Shown one piece after another: positions 26,498-36,269 of a DNA stretch of 64,000 nucleotides. The position numbers were made by a program, and so were the translations under genes. The DNA is from Bacteroidales bacterium (lineage in GTDB: Bacteria > Bacteroidota > Bacteroidia > Bacteroidales > UBA1402). The stretch spans positions 1 to 64,000 of the forward strand of contig JAFSRR010000082.1 of the NCBI GenBank assembly GCA_017446025.1. The letters run 5' to 3'. Position 1 is the first letter of the stretch, and every line of letters starts with the position of its first letter. Under the pieces are notes generated by a model. That model searched no databases, had not been told where the DNA came from, and was given only the letters and a program-made list of their open reading frames with translations.

Positions 26498-27484
26498 CTA
26501 TTTGATCTTGACCACGCGAATGCCCGTAAAGCGGCGGATGTCGGCCAAATAGTCGCAAAGGGGTTCGGGAGAAACCATTACCCGGTGGCCCGACGATGAA
26601 GCATGCAGCAGATGCAGTCGCCCATCCTGGTAATGGGCAAAGCCCAGGTGGCCGATGTCCATGCCATCGACCGCCGTATCGATCATGATGATATCGCCCT
26701 CCGCCAGCCGGGCCACCAAACGCTCACGGGCATCGGCGAGTCGGTCTTGCAACAAGGCTATCCCCTCCTCTCTGACCATTTCCTGCGGAATATAGCAGGT
26801 GGTATCCATCTCATTGAGGCGCTGTTCGATCTGCTCCATCTTCTTGACGAAGGCAGGATGCGCCACCAACATGGGATACAGCTCCGAATTCCATGTCATG
26901 AAGTAGATATCGTGACCTGAGGGGATGCTGGAATAGCGCGGCGTGACATCCTCGACCAAGCCCATGCGCTGGTTGTCGAGCAGCCATTCGGTGGTATAGT
27001 GCAGGCGGGTCGTATAATCACCCATGTCACCGCCACGGTAGCGCAGCAACACTATCATGTAGGGATAGGCCTCGGCGCCCTGCTGCAGCCGTATCAGGTG
27101 ACAGAGGGCCGTGACATTCTCCACCAGCGTCACACAGTCCAGTTCGCGCAGATTGACCACCAAACGCTCGTTGCCCCGCTCGTCGTTGTTTTCCAGCGTT
27201 CCGCCCACATAGGGCACATCAAGGAACAGCGGCAGCAGGCTGTCAAGCACACAGGCTTCGTCCCAGGCATTCTCGCGGGCCCGCGACAAGATAGAAGCCA
27301 CGATGGCGCTGTCCTCCGCTCCCATGCAAGAGAGCAGCTCGGGACGGGCCAGGCGCAGGGAATCCAACTTTTCGGACAAGGAACCAGTCACCGCCGGACG
27401 ACTCTGGCAGGAGAGCGGCAGCAACAGACCGACTGTCAGCAGACAGAACGATACAGCAGCGACAAACGACCGACGGAGTGACAT
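26498..27484 (-). CDS. DUF1460 lipoprotein, N-acetylmuramoyl-L-alanine amidase-like
   Basis: The 328-residue lipoprotein (signal then PLSC, Cys26) is of the DUF1460 family. Known structures of this family have an NlpC/P60-like papain fold linked to muropeptide amidase activity. Likely catalytic Cys is in ELDCVTLVEN, with a His candidate in MDIGHLGFAHY and supporting motifs GNERLVVNLREL and GDIIMIDTAVDGMD. It probably trims peptidoglycan fragments in the periplasm. It follows folD by 10 bp and may be transcribed with ffh-folD. Confidence 0.88.
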   Translation of the reverse strand: MSLRRSFVAAVSFCLLTVGLLLPLSCQSRPAVTGSLSEKLDSLRLARPELLSCMGAEDSAIVASILSRARENAWDEACVLDSLLPLFLDVPYVGGTLENNDERGNERLVVNLRELDCVTLVENVTALCHLIRLQQGAEAYPYMIVLLRYRGGDMGDYTTRLHYTTEWLLDNQRMGLVEDVTPRYSSIPSGHDIYFMTWNSELYPMLVAHPAFVKKMEQIEQRLNEMDTTCYIPQEMVREEGIALLQDRLADARERLVARLAEGDIIMIDTAVDGMDIGHLGFAHYQDGRLHLLHASSSGHRVMVSPEPLCDYLADIRRFTGIRVVKIK

Positions 27485-27494
27485 GGAAACGATA

Positions 27495-28373
27495 TCAATA
27501 AATAGCCTTGGCTCCGGCCAACAGCGTGTTCTTCATCAGCGAGACGATGGTCATCGGACCCACGCCGCCGGGCACGGGCGTGATGTAGGCGCACTTGGGG
27601 GCGACGGCATCGAAATCGACATCACCGGTCAGCTTGAAGCCGCTCTTGGTCAGCGTGGAAGGTACACGGGTGGTCCCCACGTCGATGACCGTGGCACCTT
27701 CTTTGACCATATCCTCTTTCAGGAAATGCGGACGGCCCAGGGCGCAGACGATGATATCGGCCGAGAGGCACTGCTGCTTGATATCGGTGGAATAACTGTG
27801 GACCACCGTTACCGTGGCATTGCCGGGATAGTCCTTGCGCATAAGCAGGTTGGCCAGGGGCTTGCCGACGATGTTGCTGCGGCCGATGATGACCACGTGC
27901 TTGCCGGCAGTCTCTATCTTATAGCGGCGCAACAGTTCCAGGATGCCGGCCGGTGTGGCCGACAAAAAGGAAGGCAGCCCGATGCAGGCACGGCCCACGT
28001 TGACCGGATGGAAGCCGTCCACATCCTTGCGATAATCGATGGCTTCGACAATTTTCTGCTCGTCGATATGCTTTGGCAGCGGCAGCTGTACGATAAATCC
28101 ATCCACTTCCGGATCACGGTTCAAACCATCGATGGCAGCCAGCAGTTCGGCTTCCGACACCGTTTCCTCAAAACGGATCAACGAGGACTTGAATCCACAG
28201 ACGGCACAAGCCTTGATCTTGTTGGCCACATAAGTTTCACTACCTCCGTCATGGCCCACTAAAATGGCAGCCAGATGCGGAGCACGACGGCCCTGGGCCA
28301 CCATTTGGGCCACTTCAGCAGCGATTTCCTGCTTCACCTGTTCGGCAACAACCTTTCCATCAATTAATTGCAT
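27495..28373 (-). CDS. folD: Bifunctional methylenetetrahydrofolate dehydrogenase/cyclohydrolase
   Basis: The 292-residue cytosolic enzyme interconverts 5,10-methylene- and 10-formyl-THF with NADP. The substrate motif [17 protein letters not shown] carries the catalytic Tyr/Lys. [23 protein letters not shown] and [10 protein letters not shown] are all present. It lies between ffh (26 bp) and the DUF1460 gene (10 bp). Confidence 0.97.
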   Translation of the reverse strand: MQLIDGKVVAEQVKQEIAAEVAQMVAQGRRAPHLAAILVGHDGGSETYVANKIKACAVCGFKSSLIRFEETVSEAELLAAIDGLNRDPEVDGFIVQLPLPKHIDEQKIVEAIDYRKDVDGFHPVNVGRACIGLPSFLSATPAGILELLRRYKIETAGKHVVIIGRSNIVGKPLANLLMRKDYPGNATVTVVHSYSTDIKQQCLSADIIVCALGRPHFLKEDMVKEGATVIDVGTTRVPSTLTKSGFKLTGDVDFDAVAPKCAYITPVPGGVGPMTIVSLMKNTLLAGAKAIY

Positions 28374-28399
28374 AAATCTTATGATTAGTATGTGAATAA

Positions 28400-29728
28400 T
28401 TATCTTCTCTTCTTGCCACCATGCATCTTGGCTCCTGGCTTGGCCTGCGAGACCATTTTCATCATCTTGCGAGTCTCGTCGAAACGTTTCATCAGGTTGT
28501 TCACCTCCTGGATGGAAGTGCCGCTGCCCTTGGCGATGCGCTGACGGCGGCTGGTGGCAATCGCCTCGGGATGTTCGCGTTCGTAGGGCGTCATCGAATT
28601 GATGATGGCTTCGATATTCTTGAAGGCATCGTCGTCGATATCCACATTCTTCATTGCCTTGCCCACGCCGGGAATCATCGAGGCCAGGTCCTTGAGGTTG
28701 CCCATCTTCTTGATCTGGTTGATTTGTGCCCGGAAATCGTTGAAATCGAACTGGTTCTTGGCAATTTTCTTATGCAGGCGACGGGCCTCTTCTTCGTCAT
28801 ACTGTTCCTGGGCCTTCTCCACCAACGAGACAACGTCGCCCATGCCCAGGATACGGTCGGCCATGCGCTTGGGGTGGAAAACATCGATGGCTTCGGGTTT
28901 TTCGCCCGTGCCGACAAACTTGATGGGCTTCTCCACCACGCTGCGGATCGACAAGGCGGCACCGCCGCGGGTGTCACCGTCGAGCTTGGTCAGGACCACG
29001 CCGGTAAAATCGAGCCGGTCGTTGAATTCCTTAGCCGTGTTGACGGCATCCTGACCGGTCATCGAATCAACCACGAACAGGATTTCGTTGGGCCGGACGG
29101 CCTGCTTGATGGCGGCGATCTCTGCCATCATCAGTTCATCGACCGCCAGTCGACCGGCCGTATCGATGATCACCACGTCGTTGCCGTTTTGACGGGCAAA
29201 CTTGATGGCATTCTCGGCTATCTTGACGGGGTTCTTTTCCCCTTCCTCGGTATAGACCGGCACACCGATTTGCTCGCCCAACACCTTGAGCTGTTCGATG
29301 GCGGCGGGACGATACACGTCGCAGGCGGCCAGTAGAGGATGACGGCCGCGTTTGTGTAGCAGCAGGTTGGCCAGTTTGCTGGAGAAAGTGGTCTTACCGG
29401 AGCCCTGCAGACCTGCCATCAGAATGACAGCCGGACTGCCCTTGACATCGATATCGACGCTCTCGCCGCCCATCAGGCGGGCCAGTTCGTCGTGGACAAT
29501 CTTGACCATCATCTCCTGAGGCTTGACAGCGGTCAATACCTGCTGACCCAGGGCTTTTTCCTTCACCTCATCGGTAAACTGCTTGGCGGTCTTGTAGTTG
29601 ACGTCGGCATCCAACAAGGCCCGACGCACATCTTTCAGGGTATCAGCGACATTGATGTCGGTTATCCTACCTTGGCCTTTTAGTATCTTAAAGGAACGCT
29701 CCAAGCGCTCGGTCAAATTCTCAAACAT
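28400..29728 (-). CDS. ffh: Signal recognition particle protein Ffh
   Basis: The 442-residue GTPase targets nascent membrane proteins to the translocon. It has an N domain, a G domain ([31 protein letters not shown]) and a Met-rich M domain ([16 protein letters not shown], ending MHGGKKRR). It starts 40 bp after the epimerase gene with no clear promoter in between, so it may be read from the glycan operon as well as from its own start. Confidence 0.98.
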   Translation of the reverse strand: MFENLTERLERSFKILKGQGRITDINVADTLKDVRRALLDADVNYKTAKQFTDEVKEKALGQQVLTAVKPQEMMVKIVHDELARLMGGESVDIDVKGSPAVILMAGLQGSGKTTFSSKLANLLLHKRGRHPLLAACDVYRPAAIEQLKVLGEQIGVPVYTEEGEKNPVKIAENAIKFARQNGNDVVIIDTAGRLAVDELMMAEIAAIKQAVRPNEILFVVDSMTGQDAVNTAKEFNDRLDFTGVVLTKLDGDTRGGAALSIRSVVEKPIKFVGTGEKPEAIDVFHPKRMADRILGMGDVVSLVEKAQEQYDEEEARRLHKKIAKNQFDFNDFRAQINQIKKMGNLKDLASMIPGVGKAMKNVDIDDDAFKNIEAIINSMTPYEREHPEAIATSRRQRIAKGSGTSIQEVNNLMKRFDETRKMMKMVSQAKPGAKMHGGKKRR

Positions 29729-29768
29729 AGTCTCTACTCTTTTTAATTTCTATCTCTGTATCAATTTC

Positions 29769-30755
29769 TTATTCACTATAGAAAATCACATCGTCCTGGG
29801 CTGGATGCAGGAATTCATATTCCAAGGTCCGACTCAGGCCGTCGGCCAATGTATAGGGCGCCTGGAAATGCTCGTGGGCCTTGACCGAGGCAAACTGGGT
29901 GGTCGAACAGAATTTCTTCACCCGGATGCTGCTCACCGAGAGTTTCTTTCGCAGCACGAAGGCCAGGGCGTCGAAGCAATAACCGCCGGCCATACCCAGC
30001 CAATAGGGGAAATGGATCATCGGAATCTTCCGGCCCAGTACCCGGCTCACCAGGGGAATCAGCTCGTTCATGCTGAAATCGGGCTTGTCGACATAGTTGA
30101 AGACGTTATACCCTTCCATCTGGTTTTCAATCAGGTGCTTGACAAAAGCCACCACATTGCCCACATAGGCCATGGACTTGACATTGTCGCCCTTGCCCAC
30201 CATCAGGAAACGGCCGCCGGCGATCTGATGCAGCAGATTATAGACATTGCCCCGGTTGCGTTCGCCGAAAATAACCGTCGGACGCAAGATGTTGATGTTC
30301 CAGTCGGGGTGGGCGGGATACCAGGCCTGCAAGACCTGCTCGGCCTGCCATTTGCTCTTGCCGTAATGGTTGAAAGGATCGGCCGGGAAATCTTCGTCGG
30401 GATTGGGCTTGTTCATGCCGTAGATAGCCACCGATGAGAAGAAAACCAGCCGCTTGACGCCGTTTTTCTCCATGGCAGAGAGCGTATTGCGCATGCCGCC
30501 CACATTGACATCGTAATAGAGCGAGGTCGGCGTCACATCGTCGCGGTGTTCGGCAGCCAGCAGCACGACCAGGTCGGTGCCTGCCAGCAGGCGGTCCAGG
30601 GCCTCCTGGTCCAGGACATTGGCGATGACAGTGATTTCAGGGAAAAAACGGCTCTGCTGCTTGTCGATGTTAAGCAGTTCGTAGGAAGACTCCTTCAGAA
30701 GATTCATGAGCCGGGAGCCGACAAAGCCCGAAGCGCCGATGAGCGTTATTTTCAT
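29769..30755 (-). CDS. NAD-dependent epimerase/dehydratase (extended SDR)
   Basis: The 328-residue protein has Rossmann motif GASGFVG at the N terminus, the active-site YGKSK (YxxxK) and a C-terminal substrate domain, as in nucleotide-sugar epimerases and reductases. The start is MKITLIG at 30755; the longer frame would run through the upstream glycosyltransferase. It overlaps that gene by 4 bp and is the last gene of the four-gene glycan operon. The substrate is not predictable. Confidence 0.9.
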   Translation of the reverse strand: MKITLIGASGFVGSRLMNLLKESSYELLNIDKQQSRFFPEITVIANVLDQEALDRLLAGTDLVVLLAAEHRDDVTPTSLYYDVNVGGMRNTLSAMEKNGVKRLVFFSSVAIYGMNKPNPDEDFPADPFNHYGKSKWQAEQVLQAWYPAHPDWNINILRPTVIFGERNRGNVYNLLHQIAGGRFLMVGKGDNVKSMAYVGNVVAFVKHLIENQMEGYNVFNYVDKPDFSMNELIPLVSRVLGRKIPMIHFPYWLGMAGGYCFDALAFVLRKKLSVSSIRVKKFCSTTQFASVKAHEHFQAPYTLADGLSRTLEYEFLHPAQDDVIFYSE

Positions 30756-31495
30756 TTCATTCGTTTTACAAAAGCCCGATATGCATAATTGACGAAATAC
30801 CACGCAGCCCGCATAAAGCCGGTATGCTCCTCCTTGACGTAGATGTTCCACTGCCAGCCGAGTACAGTCAGCTTGTTGGACGATACCGACTGGCGGTTGA
30901 CACGGTAGATGGCTTCGACCGTGTTGGTGTTCTTGGCGATGTAGCCGCGTTTGAGCACGGAAAGCCAAAGGGCGTAGTCCTCATGGCCGATCTTCTTGAA
31001 GCGTACCGGACCCACTTTCTTCACATCATACATCACCGTCAGGCAGCCCATCACGTTGCCTTTGAGCAATTGACGGTAGGTCACCGAAGGCGGTGCGATG
31101 ATGTACCGGCCGTTGCGATGCCCCTGTTCGTCCATTTTCTCATAGTTGGCATAGACAATGGCCACCTTGTCGTCAGCGAACAATGCCAGCTGGTGTTCCA
31201 ACTTGGTCGGCATCCACAGATCGTCGCTGTCGAGGAAAGCGATGTATTCGCCCCGGGCATTTTCGATACCGATGTTGCGGGGCAAGGTCGGGGAACCCGA
31301 AGGGCTGTCTGTGCAGATATATTTGATTCTCGGGTCACGGGCGGCATATTGCTGGATGATCTCGGATGATCCGTCCTTGGAGCAGTCGTCGATGATGAGC
31401 ATTTCCCAGTCCGTATAGGTCTGTGCCAGCACCGATTCGATGGTTTCGCGGATCGAATCGCCGGAATTGTAGCAGGGAGTGACGATCGAGATCAT
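30752..31495 (-). CDS. Glycosyltransferase family 2
   Basis: The 247-residue GT-A enzyme has the nucleotide-binding start SIVTPCYNSGDSIRETI, MLIIDDCSKDGS and metal motif FLDSDDLW (DxD). It has no membrane helix of its own. The start MISIVTP at 31495 overlaps the radical SAM stop by 4 bp. It transfers an unknown sugar to a glycan or lipid-linked glycan. Confidence 0.93.
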   Translation of the reverse strand: MISIVTPCYNSGDSIRETIESVLAQTYTDWEMLIIDDCSKDGSSEIIQQYAARDPRIKYICTDSPSGSPTLPRNIGIENARGEYIAFLDSDDLWMPTKLEHQLALFADDKVAIVYANYEKMDEQGHRNGRYIIAPPSVTYRQLLKGNVMGCLTVMYDVKKVGPVRFKKIGHEDYALWLSVLKRGYIAKNTNTVEAIYRVNRQSVSSNKLTVLGWQWNIYVKEEHTGFMRAAWYFVNYAYRAFVKRMK

Positions 31496-32955
31496 TTTTT
31501 GTAAGTTCCTTTGAATAAATACTTGGCCAGCGATCTGAAGCCGATCAGATTGCGCTTGAATTCGGCTGGACTGGTCGCCGACTGCCAGGCTTTTCGCAGC
31601 AGGTAGCGCGGGTTGGTGTAGTATTTTTTGCGGGCATAGTCGCAAAAACGCACCAACTCTTCATTGCTGACATTGGGCAGGTTGATGACCGTGTTGTGCA
31701 GGCCTTCGGGGGTGAGCCACTGGCTCCAGTCTTCGGTGATGAGATAGCCCTTCTGCTTGGCTTCCTCGTAAGCCTCGGTACCGGGATAGACCATCAGGGG
31801 GAAGAACTGCGCCGTGTCGGGCAAGAGTTTCATGGCCAGGTCGAGCGTCTTTTGCATGGTCTCGGGCGTCTCGTTCAGATTGCCCACCATGAAACAGCCG
31901 TGCACCAGGATCTTGGCTCGACGACAGAGATTCATGAAATCGACCGCCTTTTCCAGGTTCAGATGCTTCTTCATGTGCTTGAGCACTTCGTCATCGCCGC
32001 TCTCAAAGCCCACAATGACCAGCCTGAGCCCCGACTGCTTCAAAGTCTTGAAGTAATCCAGGTCGGCAATCAGGTCGGCCCGCTGGTTGATGTTGTAGGG
32101 AATCTTGTTGCCCCGACGGATCAGCTCGTTGGCCACATCGAGCGAGTGCTGCTTGTCGGTGATATAGGTGTCGTCCTCGAAGGTGATGGACTTGACATCG
32201 GGAAATTCACGGCGGATATAGTCGAATTCATCGGCCACATTGCCGGGCGAACGGTAGCGCATCTTGTGGCCGCTGAACGTTTGCGGAAAGGCGCAGAAGG
32301 TGCAGCGGAAAGGACAGCCGCGGCTGGCGTCTATCGTCACATTGGGATAGGGCGCAAAACCATAGTAATAGTCGTGGATGTCCAGATAGCGCTTATAGAT
32401 CTCTGATACAAATGGAATGGCATCCAGGTCGGTGATCAGAGCTGCAGGCTTGTTGGTGACAATCTCCCCACTCTCTTTTTTCCAGACCAATCCGTCCACG
32501 GCACTCATGTCGGCGCCGCAGGAAACGGCCTCCAGCCAGTCGCGGACGATGTAGTCGTATTCACGCACCGCCACGTATTTCAGATGGGCGGAAGCCTCGA
32601 GCGATTCCCTGGGCAGGACAGAGACATGCCGGCCCACCATCAGTATGTGGATCTTGGGGTACTTTTCGGCGATCTGGTCCACCACCCTCAGGTCGTTGAT
32701 GATACTGGGCGTCGAACAGTCGCAGACAACCGCCTCGATGTTTTTCGCGGCAATGCGGTCCAGGACGTAGGGCACATCGACACATTTGGCCGGGGCATCC
32801 AGGAAATCGACCTCATGACCGGCCTTGATGGCGATACCGGCCGCGTATGAAAGCCACTTGGGGAAATATAGTGTGCTGCTTTTCGTCACAGCCGGGCTGC
32901 GGGATTCCCGGGAGAAGTGATCCAAAAAGGGCGGATTCAAAAACAGGACATTCAT
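31492..32955 (-). CDS. Radical SAM protein with B12-binding-type N-terminal domain
   Basis: The 487-residue protein has an N-terminal Rossmann-like domain (~1-150, MNVLFLNPPF...VLMVGRHVSVLP type) of the cobalamin-binding class without a DxHxxG motif. The radical SAM core binds a 4Fe-4S cluster through Cys214, Cys218 and Cys221 (GCPFRCTFC). A C-terminal ~100 residues form a helical extension. Such enzymes often methylate unactivated carbons or rearrange substrates. Its placement between two glycosyltransferases points to modification of a sugar or lipid carrier; this is inference. Confidence 0.9.
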   Translation of the reverse strand: MNVLFLNPPFLDHFSRESRSPAVTKSSTLYFPKWLSYAAGIAIKAGHEVDFLDAPAKCVDVPYVLDRIAAKNIEAVVCDCSTPSIINDLRVVDQIAEKYPKIHILMVGRHVSVLPRESLEASAHLKYVAVREYDYIVRDWLEAVSCGADMSAVDGLVWKKESGEIVTNKPAALITDLDAIPFVSEIYKRYLDIHDYYYGFAPYPNVTIDASRGCPFRCTFCAFPQTFSGHKMRYRSPGNVADEFDYIRREFPDVKSITFEDDTYITDKQHSLDVANELIRRGNKIPYNINQRADLIADLDYFKTLKQSGLRLVIVGFESGDDEVLKHMKKHLNLEKAVDFMNLCRRAKILVHGCFMVGNLNETPETMQKTLDLAMKLLPDTAQFFPLMVYPGTEAYEEAKQKGYLITEDWSQWLTPEGLHNTVINLPNVSNEELVRFCDYARKKYYTNPRYLLRKAWQSATSPAEFKRNLIGFRSLAKYLFKGTYKK

Positions 32956-32961
32956 ATATGC

Positions 32962-33690
32962 TTATCTCTTCTTTCCTTGCCGCCTCATCGAGCGCAGGAC
33001 CAGGTGGCAGAATATATGTACTCTATAATAGATGCGAAACCATATCGGATTGTTACTCTTCGAACCGGTAAAAGACACCGTGGCTTCATGCCGGCGATAG
33101 GAGACCAGAATCTCGTCTTCCATATAGCCGCAACGGCAGTGCCACTGGGCATAGAGCGCTATCCACAGGTCGTGGGCGGCCAGGCCTTTGGGAAAGGGCA
33201 AAGTCGCTTCCAGCAGTTCCCGGCGCATGGCCATGCAGCAGCCCAGCCAGGCATTGTTGTAAAGGTTGTGCCAGAAAGAACGCTTCATGGGCCAGGCAGT
33301 ATCGAAATGCGGCGACTTGATAACCTGCATGCGACTGTCCACCAGGCGGCAGTTGCACATGATGCAATCGTAGTGGCCCGTCTGCATGAAGGCTGTCATC
33401 TTCTGTATCTTGTCGGGCATCCAGACATCGTCCTGATCGGAGAGGAAGACAATCTCGCCACGCGACTGCTGCAGGGCATACTCGAAATTGCGGGCCACCC
33501 CCAGGCGTTCATGGCTGAAGAAGCGGATGCGGGGATCGGCAAAGGCGGCAACCACCTCTGCAGTTTTGTCGGTCGAAGCATCGTCCGAAATGACCAGTTC
33601 ATCCGCTGCATCCATCTGGCAGAGGATCGAGGCAATCTGCTCCTGAAGGAACCTGGCCCCGTTGTAGGTGGCCATGCAAACTGAGATCAT
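32962..33690 (-). CDS. Glycosyltransferase family 2
   Basis: The 242-residue GT-A enzyme has SVCMATYNGARFLQEQI, LVISDDASTDKT, SDQDDVW (DxD) and LAAHDLWIALYAQ near the acceptor site. It is close to rhamnosyltransferase-type GT2 enzymes; the sugar is unknown. It is the first gene of the operon: 6 bp to the radical SAM gene, with a -7 box at 33749-33756. Confidence 0.93.
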   Translation of the reverse strand: MISVCMATYNGARFLQEQIASILCQMDAADELVISDDASTDKTAEVVAAFADPRIRFFSHERLGVARNFEYALQQSRGEIVFLSDQDDVWMPDKIQKMTAFMQTGHYDCIMCNCRLVDSRMQVIKSPHFDTAWPMKRSFWHNLYNNAWLGCCMAMRRELLEATLPFPKGLAAHDLWIALYAQWHCRCGYMEDEILVSYRRHEATVSFTGSKSNNPIWFRIYYRVHIFCHLVLRSMRRQGKKR

Positions 33691-33748
33691 AGACTATGCG
33701 TTTCGTACCCGGCGTAAAGACTTCGTAAAGGCTTTTCCGATATTTGGA

Positions 33749-33756
33749 CAAAAGTA
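33749..33756 (-). promoter_or_regulatory. -7 box of glycan operon promoter
   Basis: TACTTTTG on the minus strand, 58 bases before the ATG. TGTG lies 18 bp upstream as a weak -33 box. Confidence 0.55.
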
Positions 33757-33797
33757 GTAATAATAATTAAGATTCACAGCCTTTTCATCGGCTTTTT

Positions 33798-34841
33798 TCA
33801 CTCCACCGCCGGAATGTCGGCAAACACCGGCAAATGATCGCTGTAACCGCCATGGTAAGACCGTCCGACATAGGTTCTTTTAGGACGCAATCCCAAGTAT
33901 TTTTCATCTTCTTCGAGCAGAAAAGCGGCATTCACCACTCCGGCCGACAATCCGGGAGAGGCATATAGCGATGACGAAACGATGATATGGTCGAGCATGC
34001 TCCATTCCCCCTGGTATTTGTGGCTTTTGACAGGGGCCGTGCGCGCTTGCCGCCACAGCAGGTCGTAGAGTGAGGCCGGGCGGCATCGGGCCGTATCCGG
34101 GTGAGCTCCCAGCACCTCGGCCACGGAGCGGTCGGAGGGTTCGTCGTTCAGGTCGCCCATGATGACAATCCTGGCTTGCGGATCGGCCAGGAAGAGTTCT
34201 TCCACCCGTCGCCTGAGCGTCGCAGCCGCCTGGAAACGAAGCGGTTCGGATGCACGGGCGCCCCCGTAGCGCGAAGGCCAGTGACAGACAAAGACGTGAT
34301 AGACATGCTGGTCGGGCAACAGGAAACTGGCGTGCAAAATGTCGCGAGTGGGCCGGCCCGGCACGCCGTTTTGTGAGGGCATCACCACAGGTATCGCCTC
34401 CGAATCAATCAGTTTGAGCCGAAAGCGATCGTAGATCAGCGCGACATCGATGCCGCGCCAATCGGGCGATTCGTAGTGGATGTAGCGGTATTCCGCCTGA
34501 TGGAATTCCCTCAGCAGGGTTTCCACCACCCGGTCGTTTTCGATTTCAGCCAAGCCGATCAGGGCCGGCAGCCGTCCGTCGCCCGCAGCGGCAAGCGCCT
34601 GGGCGATGCGATGGGCCTTGAGCCGGTAGCGGAGCCAGGTCCAATGGTAGCTGCCCTCCGGCAGGAAATCCTCATCGTTTTTGAGACTGTCGTGACGGGC
34701 ATCGAAAAAATTCTCAGTGTTGTAGAAAACCATCCGGCAAGACGGTCTGGCCACCGGAAGCAAAGCGGAAGATTGCGCCAGCCCAAAGGGCATGGCAAAG
34801 AGCAGGAAGCCTGCAGTCAGCAGGCAAACAAAGTGTTTCAT
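33798..34841 (-). CDS. Exported endonuclease/exonuclease/phosphatase-family protein
   Basis: The 347-residue protein has a signal peptide (MKHFVCLLTAGFLLFAMPFGLA) and EEP fold motifs: YNTENFFD, LAEIEND (metal Glu), WRGIDVALIY, VCHWPSR, MGDLNDEPSD and YSDHLPV (catalytic Asp/His). It acts on nucleic acid or another phosphodiester outside the cytoplasm; substrate is unknown. ATG 34841 is chosen over an in-frame TTG at 34853. It follows rseP by 35 bp. Confidence 0.9.
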   Translation of the reverse strand: MKHFVCLLTAGFLLFAMPFGLAQSSALLPVARPSCRMVFYNTENFFDARHDSLKNDEDFLPEGSYHWTWLRYRLKAHRIAQALAAAGDGRLPALIGLAEIENDRVVETLLREFHQAEYRYIHYESPDWRGIDVALIYDRFRLKLIDSEAIPVVMPSQNGVPGRPTRDILHASFLLPDQHVYHVFVCHWPSRYGGARASEPLRFQAAATLRRRVEELFLADPQARIVIMGDLNDEPSDRSVAEVLGAHPDTARCRPASLYDLLWRQARTAPVKSHKYQGEWSMLDHIIVSSSLYASPGLSAGVVNAAFLLEEDEKYLGLRPKRTYVGRSYHGGYSDHLPVFADIPAVE

Positions 34842-34876
34842 GGTATATAACAATTAAATAAATATCAGCGTTTTAG

Positions 34877-36259
34877 CTACTTGAACAGCCAGCGCATCAG
34901 GTCATTGCCGTTGGCATAGACCAGCAGGAACAAGAGCAGGATCATGCCCACCGTCTGGGCCTTTTCAATGAACTTGTCGCTGGGTTTGCGACGGGTGACA
35001 ACCTCTACCAGCAGGAAGAGGATATGTCCGCCGTCCAAGCCCGGAATGGGCAGGATGTTCATGAAAGCCAGGATGACCGACAGGAAAGCGGTTGTCTCCC
35101 AGAACACACGCCAGTTCCATGCGGCCGGGAACAGGCTGCCGATGGCGCCGAAACCGCCCAAACTGCGGGCACCTTCCTTGGTGAAGACATATTTCATGTC
35201 GCTGGCATAGCCGCCCAGTTTGCGTACCGCCAGTTTGATGCCGGCCGGAATCGACTGCCACAGGGAATAGCTGATCTGCCGGGTCTCGTACAACTCGGTG
35301 GGCATCTTGGCCGAGAACCCGATCAAGGCGGTGGAATCCAGCTGGATACTCATCTGTGCCAATTGCCCGCCCCGGTAATAGTCCACTACGATGGTGCTGT
35401 CGGCATATTGGCCCAGGAGAGAAACAAAATCGCTGAAAGCCGGAGTCCCCACCCCTTGGATGGCCACCAGGCTGTCACCGGGCATCAGGCCGGCCGCTGC
35501 GCCGGGAGTACCGGGCAACACCTGCTTGACGACCGTCGGATAACGGAAAGCGGCAAAGCCCTGGCCGGCAGCCATCAGCTGCTGCATGAAATCACGCGGA
35601 ATCCAAACCGTATCGACCGCTCCGGCCCGTGATACAAGCACCGTTTCAGCTTCTATGATGGCCCGGAAGGACATATCGTTGAACTGCTCTATTTCCACCC
35701 CGTCGGCCGACAGGAGGATGTCACCGTCGCAAAAACCGGCCCGATGGGCGGGCTCGGAGAATTCCATGCCCAGGGGCACGTTGCGTACCGGCAGGTAGGA
35801 AGTCCCCCAGATGCCCAGTACCATGGAATAGAGCAACAGGGCCAGGATAAAGTTGAAGAGCACACCCCCGGCCATGATCATCAACCGCTGCATGGGCGAC
35901 TTGGTACGAAACTCCCAAGGCTGCGGTTCGGCCGCCAGATCGGAGGCCGACTGGGTCTCGTCGATCATACCGGCAATCGAGCAATAGCCGCCCAGCGGCA
36001 GCCAGCCCAGCCCGAAGGTGGTCGTATCGGGATACTCCGCCCAATGGGCCGGCGGATTCTTCGACAGGAAGTCAAACTCCAGCTTGCCCTTGATGCGTTT
36101 GCAACGCAAAAGCGAAAACCATGGGTTGAAAAACAGGTAGAAACGCTCCACCCGGGTTCCCGACAGGCGGGCAAACAGGAAATGACCGAACTCGTGGATG
36201 ATGATCAGTATGGAAAGGCTGAAAATCAGCTGCAAGGCTCTCAACAAAAAAGGACTCAT
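34877..36259 (-). CDS. rseP: Site-2 zinc metalloprotease RseP
   Basis: The 460-residue inner membrane protease acts in regulated intramembrane proteolysis of anti-sigma factors. HEFGH (22-26) in the first helix and NILPIPGLDGGHI in the penultimate helix form the zinc site. Two PDZ-like regions lie between (~200-330). It is 10 bp downstream of dxr, the same order as in many Bacteroidota. Confidence 0.96.
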   Translation of the reverse strand: MSPFLLRALQLIFSLSILIIIHEFGHFLFARLSGTRVERFYLFFNPWFSLLRCKRIKGKLEFDFLSKNPPAHWAEYPDTTTFGLGWLPLGGYCSIAGMIDETQSASDLAAEPQPWEFRTKSPMQRLMIMAGGVLFNFILALLLYSMVLGIWGTSYLPVRNVPLGMEFSEPAHRAGFCDGDILLSADGVEIEQFNDMSFRAIIEAETVLVSRAGAVDTVWIPRDFMQQLMAAGQGFAAFRYPTVVKQVLPGTPGAAAGLMPGDSLVAIQGVGTPAFSDFVSLLGQYADSTIVVDYYRGGQLAQMSIQLDSTALIGFSAKMPTELYETRQISYSLWQSIPAGIKLAVRKLGGYASDMKYVFTKEGARSLGGFGAIGSLFPAAWNWRVFWETTAFLSVILAFMNILPIPGLDGGHILFLLVEVVTRRKPSDKFIEKAQTVGMILLLFLLVYANGNDLMRWLFK

Positions 36260-36269
36260 AAAAAACTGA

